Assembly: GCF_014696135.1 (NCBI RefSeq)
Contig: NZ_JACJPP010000017.1
Span: forward strand, 1 to 64,000
DNA: 64,000 nucleotides
Direction: 5' to 3'
From: Nodosilinea sp. FACHB-141
Lineage (GTDB): Bacteria > Cyanobacteriota > Cyanobacteriia > Phormidesmidales > Phormidesmidaceae
Part shown: positions 24,356-33,189 of the stretch, piece by piece
How positions within the stretch are numbered: position 1 is the stretch's first letter
How the letters are laid out: each line of letters starts with the position of its first letter
The notes under the pieces: generated by a model
Told to the model about the DNA's origin: nothing
Databases searched by the model: none
What the model saw: the letters and a program-made list of their open reading frames with translations, nothing else
Program-made: the position numbers and the translations under genes

Positions 24356-25162
24356 CTATGGCCAGCTCGTTTCAAAACTATCCTGGCCACTGCCATAGAC
24401 CAAATCTCCAAACTGCTGCCAATGCACAATTTCGTGTTCGGACATGGGCGGAGATGTGAGGGCAGCAAGATTATCTTCCAATAACTGGAGGGTTTTGGGA
24501 GCCGTTAGCACTAACCGAATAGCGGGTTGGTACAATCCAAAGCGATAACAATCAGAAGCTGTTGGCGGGGCAGTAAGCCAATCTGTAGGTTTTTGCAGGA
24601 GCGTTCCCCAACGAGTGCTTGTAAAAGCGACGACCGGGATTTTAGCGGCCTCTGCCATGGGAAACACGGTTTCTTCAGCCTTACGGTGAGCCATGTTGTA
24701 GCGATGCATTAGAACATCACAGAGAGATTCTTGGATAAGCTGCTGGGCGATCGCTCGATTATGGGTTGTGATGCCCACATACCGAATTACCCCATCAGAT
24801 TTCCAACGATAGAGCTGATCCGCCAGGGCCCTTACCTGCTGCCAATCATCGGTAGGGGAGACATATTCGGCAAAGAGCACGTCTATTGTGTCGATGTCGA
24901 GGGTCTGCTGTACCTGCTCAATGTACTTTCGCCAATGGCCAATCTCTCGCTTCTCGCTCCCTGTAGCCACAATGACGGACTCTCTATGCTGCCGTAATAG
25001 CTGCTTCAAATCATTAACAATGGGGCTATCTCCAATGCCATAGGAAAAGAAGTAATTGACGCCAGCTTGCCAAGCCAGATCAACACAGCCCGCCTCCATA
25101 GTCTGCTGTACTGCTAGTCCAAGCATGCTGGCGGGGTTGCCCTGAATTGTTTGAATGTCCAT
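24356..25162 (-). CDS. Aldo/keto reductase-family protein lacking key catalytic residues
   Basis: 268 residues with an AKR-type TIM barrel: LAWQAGVNYFFSYG (position of GxNxxDTAxxYG), SVIVATGSEKRE, IDVLFAEYVSP (position of xDxxxLHxxD), WKSDGVIRYVGITTHNRAIA and LMHRYNMAHRKAE. The catalytic Tyr of the YG motif may be kept, but the Asp of DTA and the His of LHxxD are replaced. It may be a non-classical reductase or a non-enzymatic member. Length is short for AKRs (usually about 310-330). It is convergent with the PNPOx-like gene. Confidence 0.72.
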   Translation of the reverse strand: MDIQTIQGNPASMLGLAVQQTMEAGCVDLAWQAGVNYFFSYGIGDSPIVNDLKQLLRQHRESVIVATGSEKREIGHWRKYIEQVQQTLDIDTIDVLFAEYVSPTDDWQQVRALADQLYRWKSDGVIRYVGITTHNRAIAQQLIQESLCDVLMHRYNMAHRKAEETVFPMAEAAKIPVVAFTSTRWGTLLQKPTDWLTAPPTASDCYRFGLYQPAIRLVLTAPKTLQLLEDNLAALTSPPMSEHEIVHWQQFGDLVYGSGQDSFETSWP

Positions 25163-25242
25163 AGCGGTTTTGTCTCCACAGACTCAAGAAAGGCAGGAAA
25201 CCACTACCTCGACGTTAAATTAAATCCTTGACCCCTAAAACG

Positions 25243-25565
25243 CTACGCATTTTTATCTTCTTCAATGAAGGGTACAGCGATTGCATCAGCATCTACCAGC
25301 ATCAGTCGATGGGCTTTGCCCTCAACCTTTTGCTTGAGCTTGTCCATTGTCGCCTCTGAAATATCACCCGGGCGTAGGCATAGTCAAGCTTGACCATAAG
25401 CAGAGCGATCTGCCCGGTGCCAATACCAGACTCAAGAAAGGTGGTGTCGGGGGTAGCCTGCCCCAGCCTTAAAATCTCAACCGTAAGCCGTTCAGACACC
25501 TCTGGAGCCAGGGTGCGGGTATTGTCGTAGAAATCAGCGGCTCGGTTGAAGGAAATGGCCATCAA
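25243..25565 (-). pseudogene. Truncated, frameshifted SAM-dependent methyltransferase
   Basis: The N-terminus FNRAADFYDNTRTLAPEVSE and the glycine motif (FLESGIGTGQIAL) identify a class I methyltransferase. After LDYAYARV the frame shifts; the next frame continues with DISEATMDKLKQKVEGKAHR and LVDADAIAVPF, then stops at 25243. The catalytic C-terminal half is absent, so this is a pseudogene. Confidence 0.75.
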
Positions 25566-25638
25566 TTCTTCCTGGGGCAGTTCTAGCTCTTAAGCTACCA
25601 GCCGCAGGCGATCCACTTGGCTAACCATCATCAATTTA

Positions 25639-26547
25639 ATGCCGATGCTAATTCAACTCCTGCCCATGATCCTGGTGGCTTGCTTGGGGTTTGGGCTGAG
25701 GCGAGCTGGGGTGCTGCACTCTGGCGATGCCAAGACCATTGGCAAGCTGCTGACTACGCTGGTGCTTCCAGCAGTAATTCTGCGGGCGCTGGCCACCGTC
25801 ACCTTTGCCCCAGAACTTATCTACCTGCCCCTGTCTGCTTTAGTAGTCGTGGCGGGCCTAACAGCGATCGCCTTCTCCGGAGTTTGGTGGTTCAAGTGGG
25901 ACAAACCAAAGGCTGGGGCTCTGATGACCACCTTTCCCACCTTTGAGGGCGGTGCGGTGGGGTATCCCATTATGCTGCTCACCTTTGGCGATCTGGGTCT
26001 CAGTCGAATTGTGTTGTTTGACCTAGCCCAGGCCATCTATCTGTTCACGGTGGTCTACTGCCTCTCCGCTTGGTTTGGCCGAGCTGAGGTCACAGGCCGG
26101 GCGGTAGCTCTGAAGCTGGCCCAAACGCCTTTCTTCTGGGCCATTGTGCTGGGTCTACTACTCAACGCTCTGGGCTGGATGAATGAGGTGCTGCTGGGCC
26201 TGCTGAACATTGCCGAGGGGAGCTTTTTGCTGCTGGTGCTCCTGCTACTGGGAATGGAGTTTCAGGTTCAACTTGCCTCTGTAGGGCGTTATGCCCTCCT
26301 GGTACTAGCCAAGATTGGCTGCGGGTTAAGCTTGGGCTGGGCAGCTACCCAAGCCTTTGGTCTTCAGGGTGTGGAGCAGGCCGCTGTCCTCGCCGGAGCA
26401 GCCCTACCCCCTAGCCTGCTAACCCTACTCTTCGCCCAAGAGAACGATCTCGACACTCGCTTTGTTATTAGCTTTATCTCCGCTGCGGTACCTCTTTACC
26501 TGGCGATAGTGACTCCCCTTCTAGTCCATTTATCGCTGTTACCCTAG
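25639..26547 (+). CDS. AEC-family transporter (auxin efflux carrier fold)
   Basis: 302 residues and about ten membrane helices in the AEC layout. N-terminal features are LPMILVACLGFGLRRAGVL and LVLPAVILRAL. The conserved central motif is FPTFEGGAVGYPIML (the GxxGxP region). The C-terminal half is LGMEFQVQLASVG, VLAGAALPPSLLTLLFAQEN. AEC proteins export small organic acids or other metabolites in bacteria; the substrate here is unknown. The gene starts about 75 bp beyond the divergent methyltransferase remnant. ATG 25645 is an alternative start. Confidence 0.88.
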   Translation: MPMLIQLLPMILVACLGFGLRRAGVLHSGDAKTIGKLLTTLVLPAVILRALATVTFAPELIYLPLSALVVVAGLTAIAFSGVWWFKWDKPKAGALMTTFPTFEGGAVGYPIMLLTFGDLGLSRIVLFDLAQAIYLFTVVYCLSAWFGRAEVTGRAVALKLAQTPFFWAIVLGLLLNALGWMNEVLLGLLNIAEGSFLLLVLLLLGMEFQVQLASVGRYALLVLAKIGCGLSLGWAATQAFGLQGVEQAAVLAGAALPPSLLTLLFAQENDLDTRFVISFISAAVPLYLAIVTPLLVHLSLLP

Positions 26548-26700
26548 CTAGGCTAGGTATCCTGGCACGGCCAACAATAGAAGAGCAATGGTGCAAGAGG
26601 CGATCGCCCTAATATGCCGTGAGCTTTAGTTGCCCTCACCATTGCAGTTGCACATTTTAGAATATAAGCAAATCTGAAAAATAGGCCATTTTCTCAATCA

Positions 26701-26737
26701 CCCCAAAGCTAAAGATATATCTTTAGCCAAATTGGGG
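26701..26737. repeat. Strong composite hairpin
   Basis: CCCCAA (26701-26706) and TTGGGG (26732-26737) flank a perfect 20-bp palindrome with arm GCTAAAGATA (26708-26727). It lies between the AEC transporter and the tRNA fragment. It could terminate the AEC transcript, although no T-run follows, or belong to a recombination site. Confidence 0.65.
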
Positions 26738-26825
26738 GCAGAGACAGTTTTAGTTCAAAATTGGATCGTTTAAAACAGTTGAACGCCAAACCTTTTGACT
26801 TAAGAGCGTTTTAGACATTGACACT

Positions 26826-26883
26826 TCAGTCTCGAAAACTATTTTGGGAAAACCCAACGGGGGTTCGAATCCCTCCCTCTCCG
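26826..26883 (+). tRNA. tRNA-Ser(CGA) 3' fragment (non-functional)
   Basis: The sequence has an anticodon loop CTCGAAA (anticodon CGA at 26833-26835), a class II variable arm (TTGGG-AAAA-CCCAA), a T arm (GGGGG-TTCGAAT-CCCTC) and a 3' acceptor strand CCTCTCC plus discriminator G. The matching 5' acceptor strand (GGAGAGG) and the D arm are absent upstream, and homology fades at the anticodon stem. This is the 3' part of a tRNA-Ser gene, most simply explained as the displaced end left by integration into the anticodon loop. Confidence 0.75.
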
Positions 26884-27034
26884 TTTTGTCATTGTGCATT
26901 GCCTGCAGGCTTGCCTATTCGGACTGGTGCCAGTAGTTCAATCTGGAGTTACGAGCACCAGTCCAAAACAAGCAGCGTTTTGCGCCTAATAGAGCCCAAA
27001 ACAAGCAAGCAGGAGATTCAGGATTGAGCTTGAC
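26884..27034. other. Spacer with a long-range inverted repeat
   Basis: GGACTGGTGC (26921-26930) and GCACCAGTCC (26955-26964) are perfect 10-bp arms separated by 24 nt, just beyond the tRNA fragment. No gene is present. Confidence 0.5.
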
Positions 27035-27604
27035 CTAAGCCGCCTGGGCTTGGGCTGGGTGCTTGCCCTCACAAAATTCCTCCACAATTTTGCTGTTGAA
27101 GGCGGGCAAATCGTGAGGGTTGCGGCTGGTGACTAGCCCCTGATCGACGACCACCTCTTGATCAACCCAGGTGGCACCGGCATTGCTGAGGTCGGTCTTT
27201 AGAGAAGGCCAGGAGGTGACGGTGCGACCCTTGACCACATCGGCTTCAATCAGCGTCCAAGGCCCGTGACAAATTGCCGCTACGGGTTTGCTATCGGCAA
27301 AGAACGCTTTGATAAACTGAACCGCCTGCTCGTTAGTTCTCAGCTGGTCGGGATTTAGCACCCCACCGGGCAACACGAGAGCGTCGTAATCGCTGGCCTG
27401 AACCTGATCAAGGGTGCGATCGACCGGCACTGGGTCGCCTTTGTCATGGTGGTTCCATCCTTGAATGGAGTCGCCCTCAGGGGCGATCACATGCACTTGG
27501 GCACCGGCTTGTTCTAGGGCCTGTTTGGGCTCGGTTAGCTCAACTTGCTCAAATCCATCGGTGGCTAAAATTGCCACTTTGCGGTTTTTAAGTTTTTGGG
27601 CCAT
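27035..27604 (-). CDS. DJ-1/PfpI family protein (type 1 glutamine amidotransferase-like)
   Basis: 189 residues. The fold motifs are VAILATDGFEQVEL (catalytic-site Glu), DYDALVLPGGVLNPD and the nucleophile elbow AAICHGPW (Cys about 116, followed by His). The C-terminal NPHDLPAF is typical of the PfpI/YhbO subgroup, described as proteases or deglycases acting on glycated proteins in stress. Length is normal. It stands alone on the minus strand. Confidence 0.9.
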   Translation of the reverse strand: MAQKLKNRKVAILATDGFEQVELTEPKQALEQAGAQVHVIAPEGDSIQGWNHHDKGDPVPVDRTLDQVQASDYDALVLPGGVLNPDQLRTNEQAVQFIKAFFADSKPVAAICHGPWTLIEADVVKGRTVTSWPSLKTDLSNAGATWVDQEVVVDQGLVTSRNPHDLPAFNSKIVEEFCEGKHPAQAQAA

Positions 27605-28294
27605 GCTAAGTCTCCTGCGGGTTAAGGTTTTGCTTGTCGGTTCTAGATTTCCACCGCTCTCAGCCGAATTCTGCCCTTGAAATTAAGGCAGCACATCCTC
27701 AGTCGTGCTAAGCACAACCAGCATCCATTCACTCAATTTGACGGGCTGTGCTAGCCGTTGCGGATGCGTTGGTTACACCGCCTGCTAACTGGTCGGGGCC
27801 ACAGGCTGAAGCTTGCAGATTTGTTGCCAAGAGCTGTCTTCAGCTTAGGTATCTGAACCGAGGGCAACGTCTAGCCGCGGGTGGAGTTAGTCCGTTCACG
27901 GCAGCGGTTTAGCCACACCTAGAGCGGTAGGGCCAAACCGCCGTCGCTAAACCTACCTCAGGGCAGACGAATGGGTCTACTACTGCAGTTGCCAACGAAA
28001 AGCAGGGATTAAAAACGTCTTTACTGGATTGAGAACTGTGATGGAAGATTGAGAACCCACAAGTCCCTTTTGAATACTTAAACTGAAGCTAATCAGCGCT
28101 AATTTGGACCACAGCTTTTTGGCAAAGCAGCGATTAGCTATGTCTTTCGGTTGATAGAGCCAGCTACATTTTCTAAAAATCGGCTGACATAGTTTGTCCA
28201 ATAGAGCGATCGCGCGCTGTGTTGAAACAGCCTAAAACAGCGAGATTCTCCCCAGCGATCTTCAGCAGAGACTATTTAAGATGGAGCGAGTTCC
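27605..28294. other. Long divergent intergenic region
   Basis: About 690 bp between a minus-strand and a plus-strand gene. No convincing coding frame; a 73-codon minus-strand frame has no family resemblance. Promoters for both neighbours must lie here. GGAGCGAG near 28281 can serve as ribosome binding site for the next gene. Confidence 0.4.
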
Positions 28295-29695
28295 ATGAAA
28301 AATACCGCTATTGAGACCAAGCCTCACCGGGTTGTGATTGTTGGAGGAGGGTTTGGCGGGCTTTATGCCGCTAAAGCCTTGGGAAAGTCTCAACACGTTG
28401 AAGTCACGTTAATTGACAAACGAAATTTTCACCTGTTTCAACCGCTGCTCTATCAAGTTGCCACTGGTAAGCTGTCGCCCGGGGATATTTCATCCCCCTT
28501 GCGAACTATTTTGAGTGCTTACCGCCATGTCAGAGTGCTGATGGATGCGGTGATTGATGTTGACCCCCAGCAGCAGCAGGTGACACTAAACCATACAACT
28601 CTGCCCTACGACACGCTGATTGTGGCCACGGGCGTTAGCCACCACTACTTCGGCCATGACCAATGGGAGGACGCCGCACCGGGGCTTAAGACCCTTGAAG
28701 ATGCCTTAGAAATGCGGAAACGAATTTTTGGGGCGTTTGAAGCGGCTGAAAAAGAGTCAGATCCAGAGCGGCGGCGGGCCTGGCTGACATTTGTAGTGGT
28801 AGGTGGTGGGCCAACCGGTGTGGAACTGGCTGGGGCCTTAGCCGAACTGGCTTTTCACACGCTTAAGGACGAATTTCACCACATTGACACCACCGAAGCC
28901 CGCATTTTGCTGCTGGAAGGGCTCGATCGCGTACTGCCGCCCTACCCCGCTGACCTGTCGGCCAAAGCCGCCGCATCGCTGAAGGATCTAGGCGTGACAG
29001 TGCGCACCCAGTCACTAGTAACCGACATCGAGGACGATATAGTGACGGTACGTCAGGGCGAGCAGACAGAGCAGGTGCGGGCCAAAACCATTCTCTGGGC
29101 CGCTGGAGTAAGGGCTTCTGGACTGGGCAAGGTGCTGGCTGCTCGGGCCGGGGCCCAGCTCGATCGCTCAGGTCGAGTGATTGTGAATCCTGATCTAAGC
29201 CTGCCCGAGCAGCCGAACATTTTTGTGGTGGGAGATTTAGCGCACTTTGCCCACCAAGGCGAGCAGCCCCTGCCCGGCGTCGCACCCGTGGCAATGCAGC
29301 AAGGGGCCTACATCGCCAAGCTGATTCAGCAGCGGCTTCAAGGGAAAGAGATGCCTCCCTTCCACTACGACGACGTGGGCAGCCTGGCGGTGATCGGCCA
29401 TCACGCGGCGGTGGTGAATATGGGACGGTTCAAGCTGTGGGGCTTCCCCGCCTGGCTGATCTGGATTTTTGTGCACATCTATTACCTAATTGAGTTTGAC
29501 AACAAGCTGGTGGTGATGATCCAGTGGTTGTGGAGCTATTTCACTCGCAAGGGCGGGTCACGGCTGATCACATGGGAAGAGAGCCGTCTGGATGAGCCGA
29601 TGGTTGTGGATCAAGAGCCCCAGCGGGTTGAGCGGCATGATGCGCCAGAGCGCAGCTCAGGGGAATTCAAGGCACCGGTCATTGCAGAATCGTAG
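28295..29695 (+). CDS. Type II NAD(P)H dehydrogenase (NDH-2)
   Basis: 466 residues. Two Rossmann motifs bind FAD (VVIVGGGFGGLYAAKAL, residues about 13-29) and NAD(P)H (VVVGGGPTGVELAGALAE, about 168). FVVGDLAHF (about 311) closes the FAD site. The C-terminal amphipathic region (WLIWIFVHIYYLIEFDNKL) is the typical membrane-binding segment. NDH-2 passes electrons from NAD(P)H to quinone without proton pumping. It ends 15 bp before xylB on the same strand, suggesting co-transcription and a role in reoxidising NADH made by polyol dehydrogenases (inference). Confidence 0.9.
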   Translation: MKNTAIETKPHRVVIVGGGFGGLYAAKALGKSQHVEVTLIDKRNFHLFQPLLYQVATGKLSPGDISSPLRTILSAYRHVRVLMDAVIDVDPQQQQVTLNHTTLPYDTLIVATGVSHHYFGHDQWEDAAPGLKTLEDALEMRKRIFGAFEAAEKESDPERRRAWLTFVVVGGGPTGVELAGALAELAFHTLKDEFHHIDTTEARILLLEGLDRVLPPYPADLSAKAAASLKDLGVTVRTQSLVTDIEDDIVTVRQGEQTEQVRAKTILWAAGVRASGLGKVLAARAGAQLDRSGRVIVNPDLSLPEQPNIFVVGDLAHFAHQGEQPLPGVAPVAMQQGAYIAKLIQQRLQGKEMPPFHYDDVGSLAVIGHHAAVVNMGRFKLWGFPAWLIWIFVHIYYLIEFDNKLVVMIQWLWSYFTRKGGSRLITWEESRLDEPMVVDQEPQRVERHDAPERSSGEFKAPVIAES

Positions 29696-29710
29696 ACAGG
29701 GGAGGCTGAA

Positions 29711-31177
29711 TTGGCAGACGTAGTCATTGGTTTAGACTTGGGAACCGGCGGGGTGCGGGCGATCGCCGTCAATCTGCAAGGCCAAGTGGTTGCCCAAACA
29801 ACCCAGAGTTATCCTCTGCTGACGCCACACCCCGGCTGGACGGAGCAGCAGCCTGCCGACTGGGTCGAGGCTAGTTTGACGGCTCTAAGTGAGGTAGCCG
29901 GACAGATTGAGGGGCAGCGAGCGATCGCCCTAGGGCTGTCAGGGCAAATGCACGGCATGGTACCGCTCGATGGGGCGGGCAAGGTGATTCGCCCAGCAAT
30001 TCTCTGGAATGACCAGCGCACGGGGGCTGCCGTGGCGGAGATTGAGGCAGCGGTGTCCCGCTCAGACCTGATTCAGCGGACGGGCAATCCAGCGATTACC
30101 GGGTTTCAGCTGCCGAAACTGGTGTGGCTACGTAAGGAGGAACCCCAGGCCTACGAGCAGGTGCGACAAATTCTGCTGCCTAAGGACTACCTCGGCTATA
30201 TGCTAACTGGCGAAGCGGTGACGGAACCCTCTGATGCCTCTGGCATTGGCTGTCTAAACCTGGCCAGCCGGCAGTGGGATCAGGACATCCTTACTGCTCT
30301 CGATATTAGCCCCGACCTGTTCCCTACCGTGGTCGAATCAACCGCGATCGCTGGACGGCTAAAGCAGGAACTGGCTGAGCGGACAGGACTCCCGGCAGGA
30401 CTGCCCGTGGTAGCGGGGGGCGGTGACAATGCCGCAGCGGCCATTGGTTTAGGAATTTCAGACCGCAACCTGAAGCGGGGCAGCCTCAGCATCGGCACGT
30501 CGGGGGTGATTTTTGCCCCCTGCGATGTTCCCACCCCCGACCCCCAAGGGCGGGTGCACCTGTTTTGCCATGCCGATGGCGGCTACCACCTGCTAGGGGT
30601 AACGCTAGCGGCGGGGGGGGCCCTGCGCTGGTACCGCGACACCTTTGCTCCCGACATCGCCTTTGCCGACCTGATGGCTCTGGCCGAAAAATCTGAACCG
30701 GGGGCGCGGGGCGTGCTGTTTTTGCCTCACCTGGCGGGCGAGCGCAGCCCCTACCTCGACCCCGACACGCGGGGGGCTTGGGTGAATTTGTCGCTGGCCC
30801 ACACCCAGGGCGACCTGATTCGAGCAGTGCTGGAGGGGGTGGCCTTTAGCTTGCGGGCAGCCCTAGAGGTAATTCAGGAAATTTCTCCGGTGAATCAGCT
30901 ACTGGCAACGGGGGGTGGGGTGCGATCGCCCCTCTGGTTCCACCTACTAGCGGATGTACTGCACACCGAACTGGTCGCGCCTAAAGCCGAGGAGGGAGCG
31001 GCCTATGGAGCGGCGATTTTGGCGATGGTGGGGGTAGGGGCCTATCCGTCACTGGCGGAGGCGTTTGACATGCTGCCTGAGGCGATCGAGGCGGTGCAGC
31101 CCCAAAAGCACGCAGCCTATGAGGCGGCATTTGAACGATACACCCCACTTTACGAGTCGCTCAAAGTGGTGAGGTAG
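29711..31177 (+). CDS. xylB: Xylulokinase
   Basis: 488 residues of the FGGY sugar kinase family. It shows [15 protein letters not shown] (phosphate 1 motif), [14 protein letters not shown] and [10 protein letters not shown] (the xylulokinase-specific QMHG and WxDxR), [16 protein letters not shown] and [13 protein letters not shown]. It converts D-xylulose to xylulose 5-phosphate, which enters the pentose phosphate pathway. The start is TTG at 29711, chosen because GGGGAGG lies six bases upstream. It follows NDH-2 by 15 bp and belongs functionally with the polyol genes downstream. Confidence 0.92.
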   Translation: MADVVIGLDLGTGGVRAIAVNLQGQVVAQTTQSYPLLTPHPGWTEQQPADWVEASLTALSEVAGQIEGQRAIALGLSGQMHGMVPLDGAGKVIRPAILWNDQRTGAAVAEIEAAVSRSDLIQRTGNPAITGFQLPKLVWLRKEEPQAYEQVRQILLPKDYLGYMLTGEAVTEPSDASGIGCLNLASRQWDQDILTALDISPDLFPTVVESTAIAGRLKQELAERTGLPAGLPVVAGGGDNAAAAIGLGISDRNLKRGSLSIGTSGVIFAPCDVPTPDPQGRVHLFCHADGGYHLLGVTLAAGGALRWYRDTFAPDIAFADLMALAEKSEPGARGVLFLPHLAGERSPYLDPDTRGAWVNLSLAHTQGDLIRAVLEGVAFSLRAALEVIQEISPVNQLLATGGGVRSPLWFHLLADVLHTELVAPKAEEGAAYGAAILAMVGVGAYPSLAEAFDMLPEAIEAVQPQKHAAYEAAFERYTPLYESLKVVR

Positions 31178-31270
31178 GGATGATGACAACGCTGTAATGC
31201 AAGTTTAGGGTAAACCGTCATTTTGGTTTGGCCCAATGGAAGCTGTCGATGTACCAATGCCCCTAACCTA

Positions 31271-32047
31271 ATGCCAAGACAATATGTATCCAGAACGGAT
31301 GGCCTCAGCCTCAAGCGTCGCGATGCCCTAGGCTTCATCGGTGGCACCTTGATGGTTTCGCTATTCGGCTGCTTCCGCAAGCCCTCGGCCTCGGCTGAAC
31401 TGAGCAGTACCGTAGCCCAAACCCCGACCGAGGCAGCGGCAGCGCAGCCTGCCTGCACCGTACGCCCTCAGCAGACCGAAGGCCCCTATTTTGTTGATGA
31501 AGCGCTAAATCGCTCTGATATTCGCTCTGACCCGACGACTGGCACCGTGAAACCGGGTGTTCCCCTAACGCTGCAATTTCGCGTTTCCCAAGTAGGTGCT
31601 AATGCCTGTGTGCCGCTGGCAGGCGCAATGGTAGACGTCTGGCACTGCGATGCCACGGGAGCCTATTCAGATGTAGCCGATCGCAGAGCCAACACCCTAG
31701 GCCAAAAGTTTTTGCGCGGGTCCCAAGTCACCAACGCTGACGGCACGGTTGAGTTCACCACCATTTACCCAGGTTGGTATCCGGGCCGGGCTGTACATAT
31801 TCACTTCAAAATTCGCAGCAATACTGCCGCAAATCAGGGCTATGAATTTACCTCACAGCTTTATTTTGACGATGCTTTGAGCGATCGCATCTACGCCCAG
31901 GCCCCCTATAACGCTAGAGGCCAGCGCACTACCAGTAATCAGAATGACGGTATCTTTCGCAGCGGTGGCGATCAGCTCATGCTCTCCCTCACCCAAGCTG
32001 GGGAGGGCTACACCGGACATTTTGAGATTGGGCTGGAGCTAACCTGA
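31271..32047 (+). CDS. Exported intradiol ring-cleavage dioxygenase-like protein
   Basis: 258 residues from ATG 31271. An N-terminal twin-arginine/lipoprotein-like signal (LKRRDALGFIGGTLMVSLFGC) suggests export. The catalytic domain has TEGPYFVDE, MVDVWHCDATGAYSD and the iron-ligand segment YPGWYPGRAVHIHFKI (Tyr and two His of the 2-Tyr-2-His ferric site). Family members open catechol-type rings. Exported versions are known mainly as uncharacterised lipoproteins that may act on plant or humic aromatics. It lies between xylB and the polyol genes but has no obvious tie to them. Confidence 0.85.
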   Translation: MPRQYVSRTDGLSLKRRDALGFIGGTLMVSLFGCFRKPSASAELSSTVAQTPTEAAAAQPACTVRPQQTEGPYFVDEALNRSDIRSDPTTGTVKPGVPLTLQFRVSQVGANACVPLAGAMVDVWHCDATGAYSDVADRRANTLGQKFLRGSQVTNADGTVEFTTIYPGWYPGRAVHIHFKIRSNTAANQGYEFTSQLYFDDALSDRIYAQAPYNARGQRTTSNQNDGIFRSGGDQLMLSLTQAGEGYTGHFEIGLELT

Positions 32048-32082
32048 TCGGCAGTCCAGCTCCTTTTAATGACCTCTAAGTT

Positions 32083-32110
32083 GTAGGGGCATAGCATGCT
32101 ATGCCCCTAC
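32083..32110. repeat. 28-bp perfect palindrome of the GTAGGGGCAT type
   Basis: The arm GTAGGGGCATAGCA is followed directly by its reverse complement. It sits between two convergent genes. A near-identical element is at 41357-41383, so this is a dispersed repeat, possibly acting as a bidirectional transcript end. Confidence 0.75.
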
Positions 32111-32145
32111 GGAGATGCGGGTTTTGAAGCGGAATTTCAGATTTT

Positions 32146-33126
32146 TTAGCTAGAGGCAGCGGCCTGTTGGTGTAAAAAGGCATCGACCTCCTGGGGAGTG
32201 GGCTGGGCGGCAATCGCCCCCGGTTTCAACGTCGTCAGTGCCCCTACCGCGCTGGCGTAGCGCAAAACCGCTTTAATCTCAGCTGGGTCTTGCCAAACAT
32301 TCCATCCCCGCTGGCAAAGCTGATGAAGAATTCCGGCCAGGAAGGCATCCCCCGCCCCGGTGGTATCTTTGCTGCTGACATCAAAGGCCGGGAGTGAGAC
32401 GCTGTGCTGTTTCGTGGCGCAGGTGCTGCCGTTGCCCCCGTCGGTGAGCAGCACGGCCTCACACTGGGGGAACTGCTGGCAGATCTCAGCAGCGGAATCC
32501 GTATCCAACAGCCATTGAGCTTCTTCCTTAGAGAGCTTGAGCAGATCGGCGATCTGCAAAAATTCCCGAATTTTGGGTGGTGCGAGTTCTACCTCAGGCC
32601 AAAACACTGGCCGCCAGTTTAGATCGATCACAATTTTGGCCCCGGCCTGCTGGGCCTTATCCCGCGCTCGCTCCATGGCGCTGGCGGTGGTGGGGTAAGC
32701 CAAGCCCAGCGTCCCCATCACTTTATACTTTACCCCGCTAAAATCGACGGTATCTATCCAGTCGGGGGTAAGGTAGGCATCGGCAAAGGCAGCGGGGTCG
32801 GGGGCGCTAAAGCCGATAAACTGGCGATCGCCCGTTTCATCCCGCTGCACCAGCACCGTGCGGGTAGGCATATCGGCCACCCGCTGAATCTGGCATGCCA
32901 CCCCCTGCTCCTGCAAGACCTCAATTAGCCAATCGCCCAGGTCATCCTCGCCCAGAGCGCTGACTAGGCGGGTGGGGGTGCCGAGTTTAGCGATCGCAGC
33001 GGCCACATTGGCGGGCGCTCCACCGGGATAATCGGTGCCCTGGCTTGAAGCTGCCCCAGGCGTTTCACCTACCTCAAACAGGCGATCGACTAAGCATTCT
33101 CCCAGACAAATTACGGGCTCAGTCAT
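32146..33126 (-). CDS. Fructokinase (PfkB/ribokinase family)
   Basis: 326 residues. The PfkB signatures are GGAPANVAAAIAKLG (residues about 35-49) and DTTGAGDAFLAGIL (about 258, with the catalytic Asp). ICLGECLVDRLFEVGE is the fructokinase-type start. It phosphorylates fructose to fructose 6-phosphate. AGGAGAAAA precedes the ATG. The neighbours are a SorC-type regulator and an SDR on the same strand, so it forms the catabolic arm of the polyol locus: mannitol or sorbitol oxidation gives fructose, its substrate. Confidence 0.9.
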   Translation of the reverse strand: MTEPVICLGECLVDRLFEVGETPGAASSQGTDYPGGAPANVAAAIAKLGTPTRLVSALGEDDLGDWLIEVLQEQGVACQIQRVADMPTRTVLVQRDETGDRQFIGFSAPDPAAFADAYLTPDWIDTVDFSGVKYKVMGTLGLAYPTTASAMERARDKAQQAGAKIVIDLNWRPVFWPEVELAPPKIREFLQIADLLKLSKEEAQWLLDTDSAAEICQQFPQCEAVLLTDGGNGSTCATKQHSVSLPAFDVSSKDTTGAGDAFLAGILHQLCQRGWNVWQDPAEIKAVLRYASAVGALTTLKPGAIAAQPTPQEVDAFLHQQAAASS

Positions 33127-33189
33127 AGTTTTCTCCTAAATCGCTCTAAACCCATCTATCCGAGCTAGCCGATCTCGGGTCGATAGCAG

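Noticed and set aside
26548-26883. An intron-containing intact tRNA-Ser
   Set aside because: No 5' half with GGAGAGG acceptor strand or D arm is found within several hundred bases upstream.
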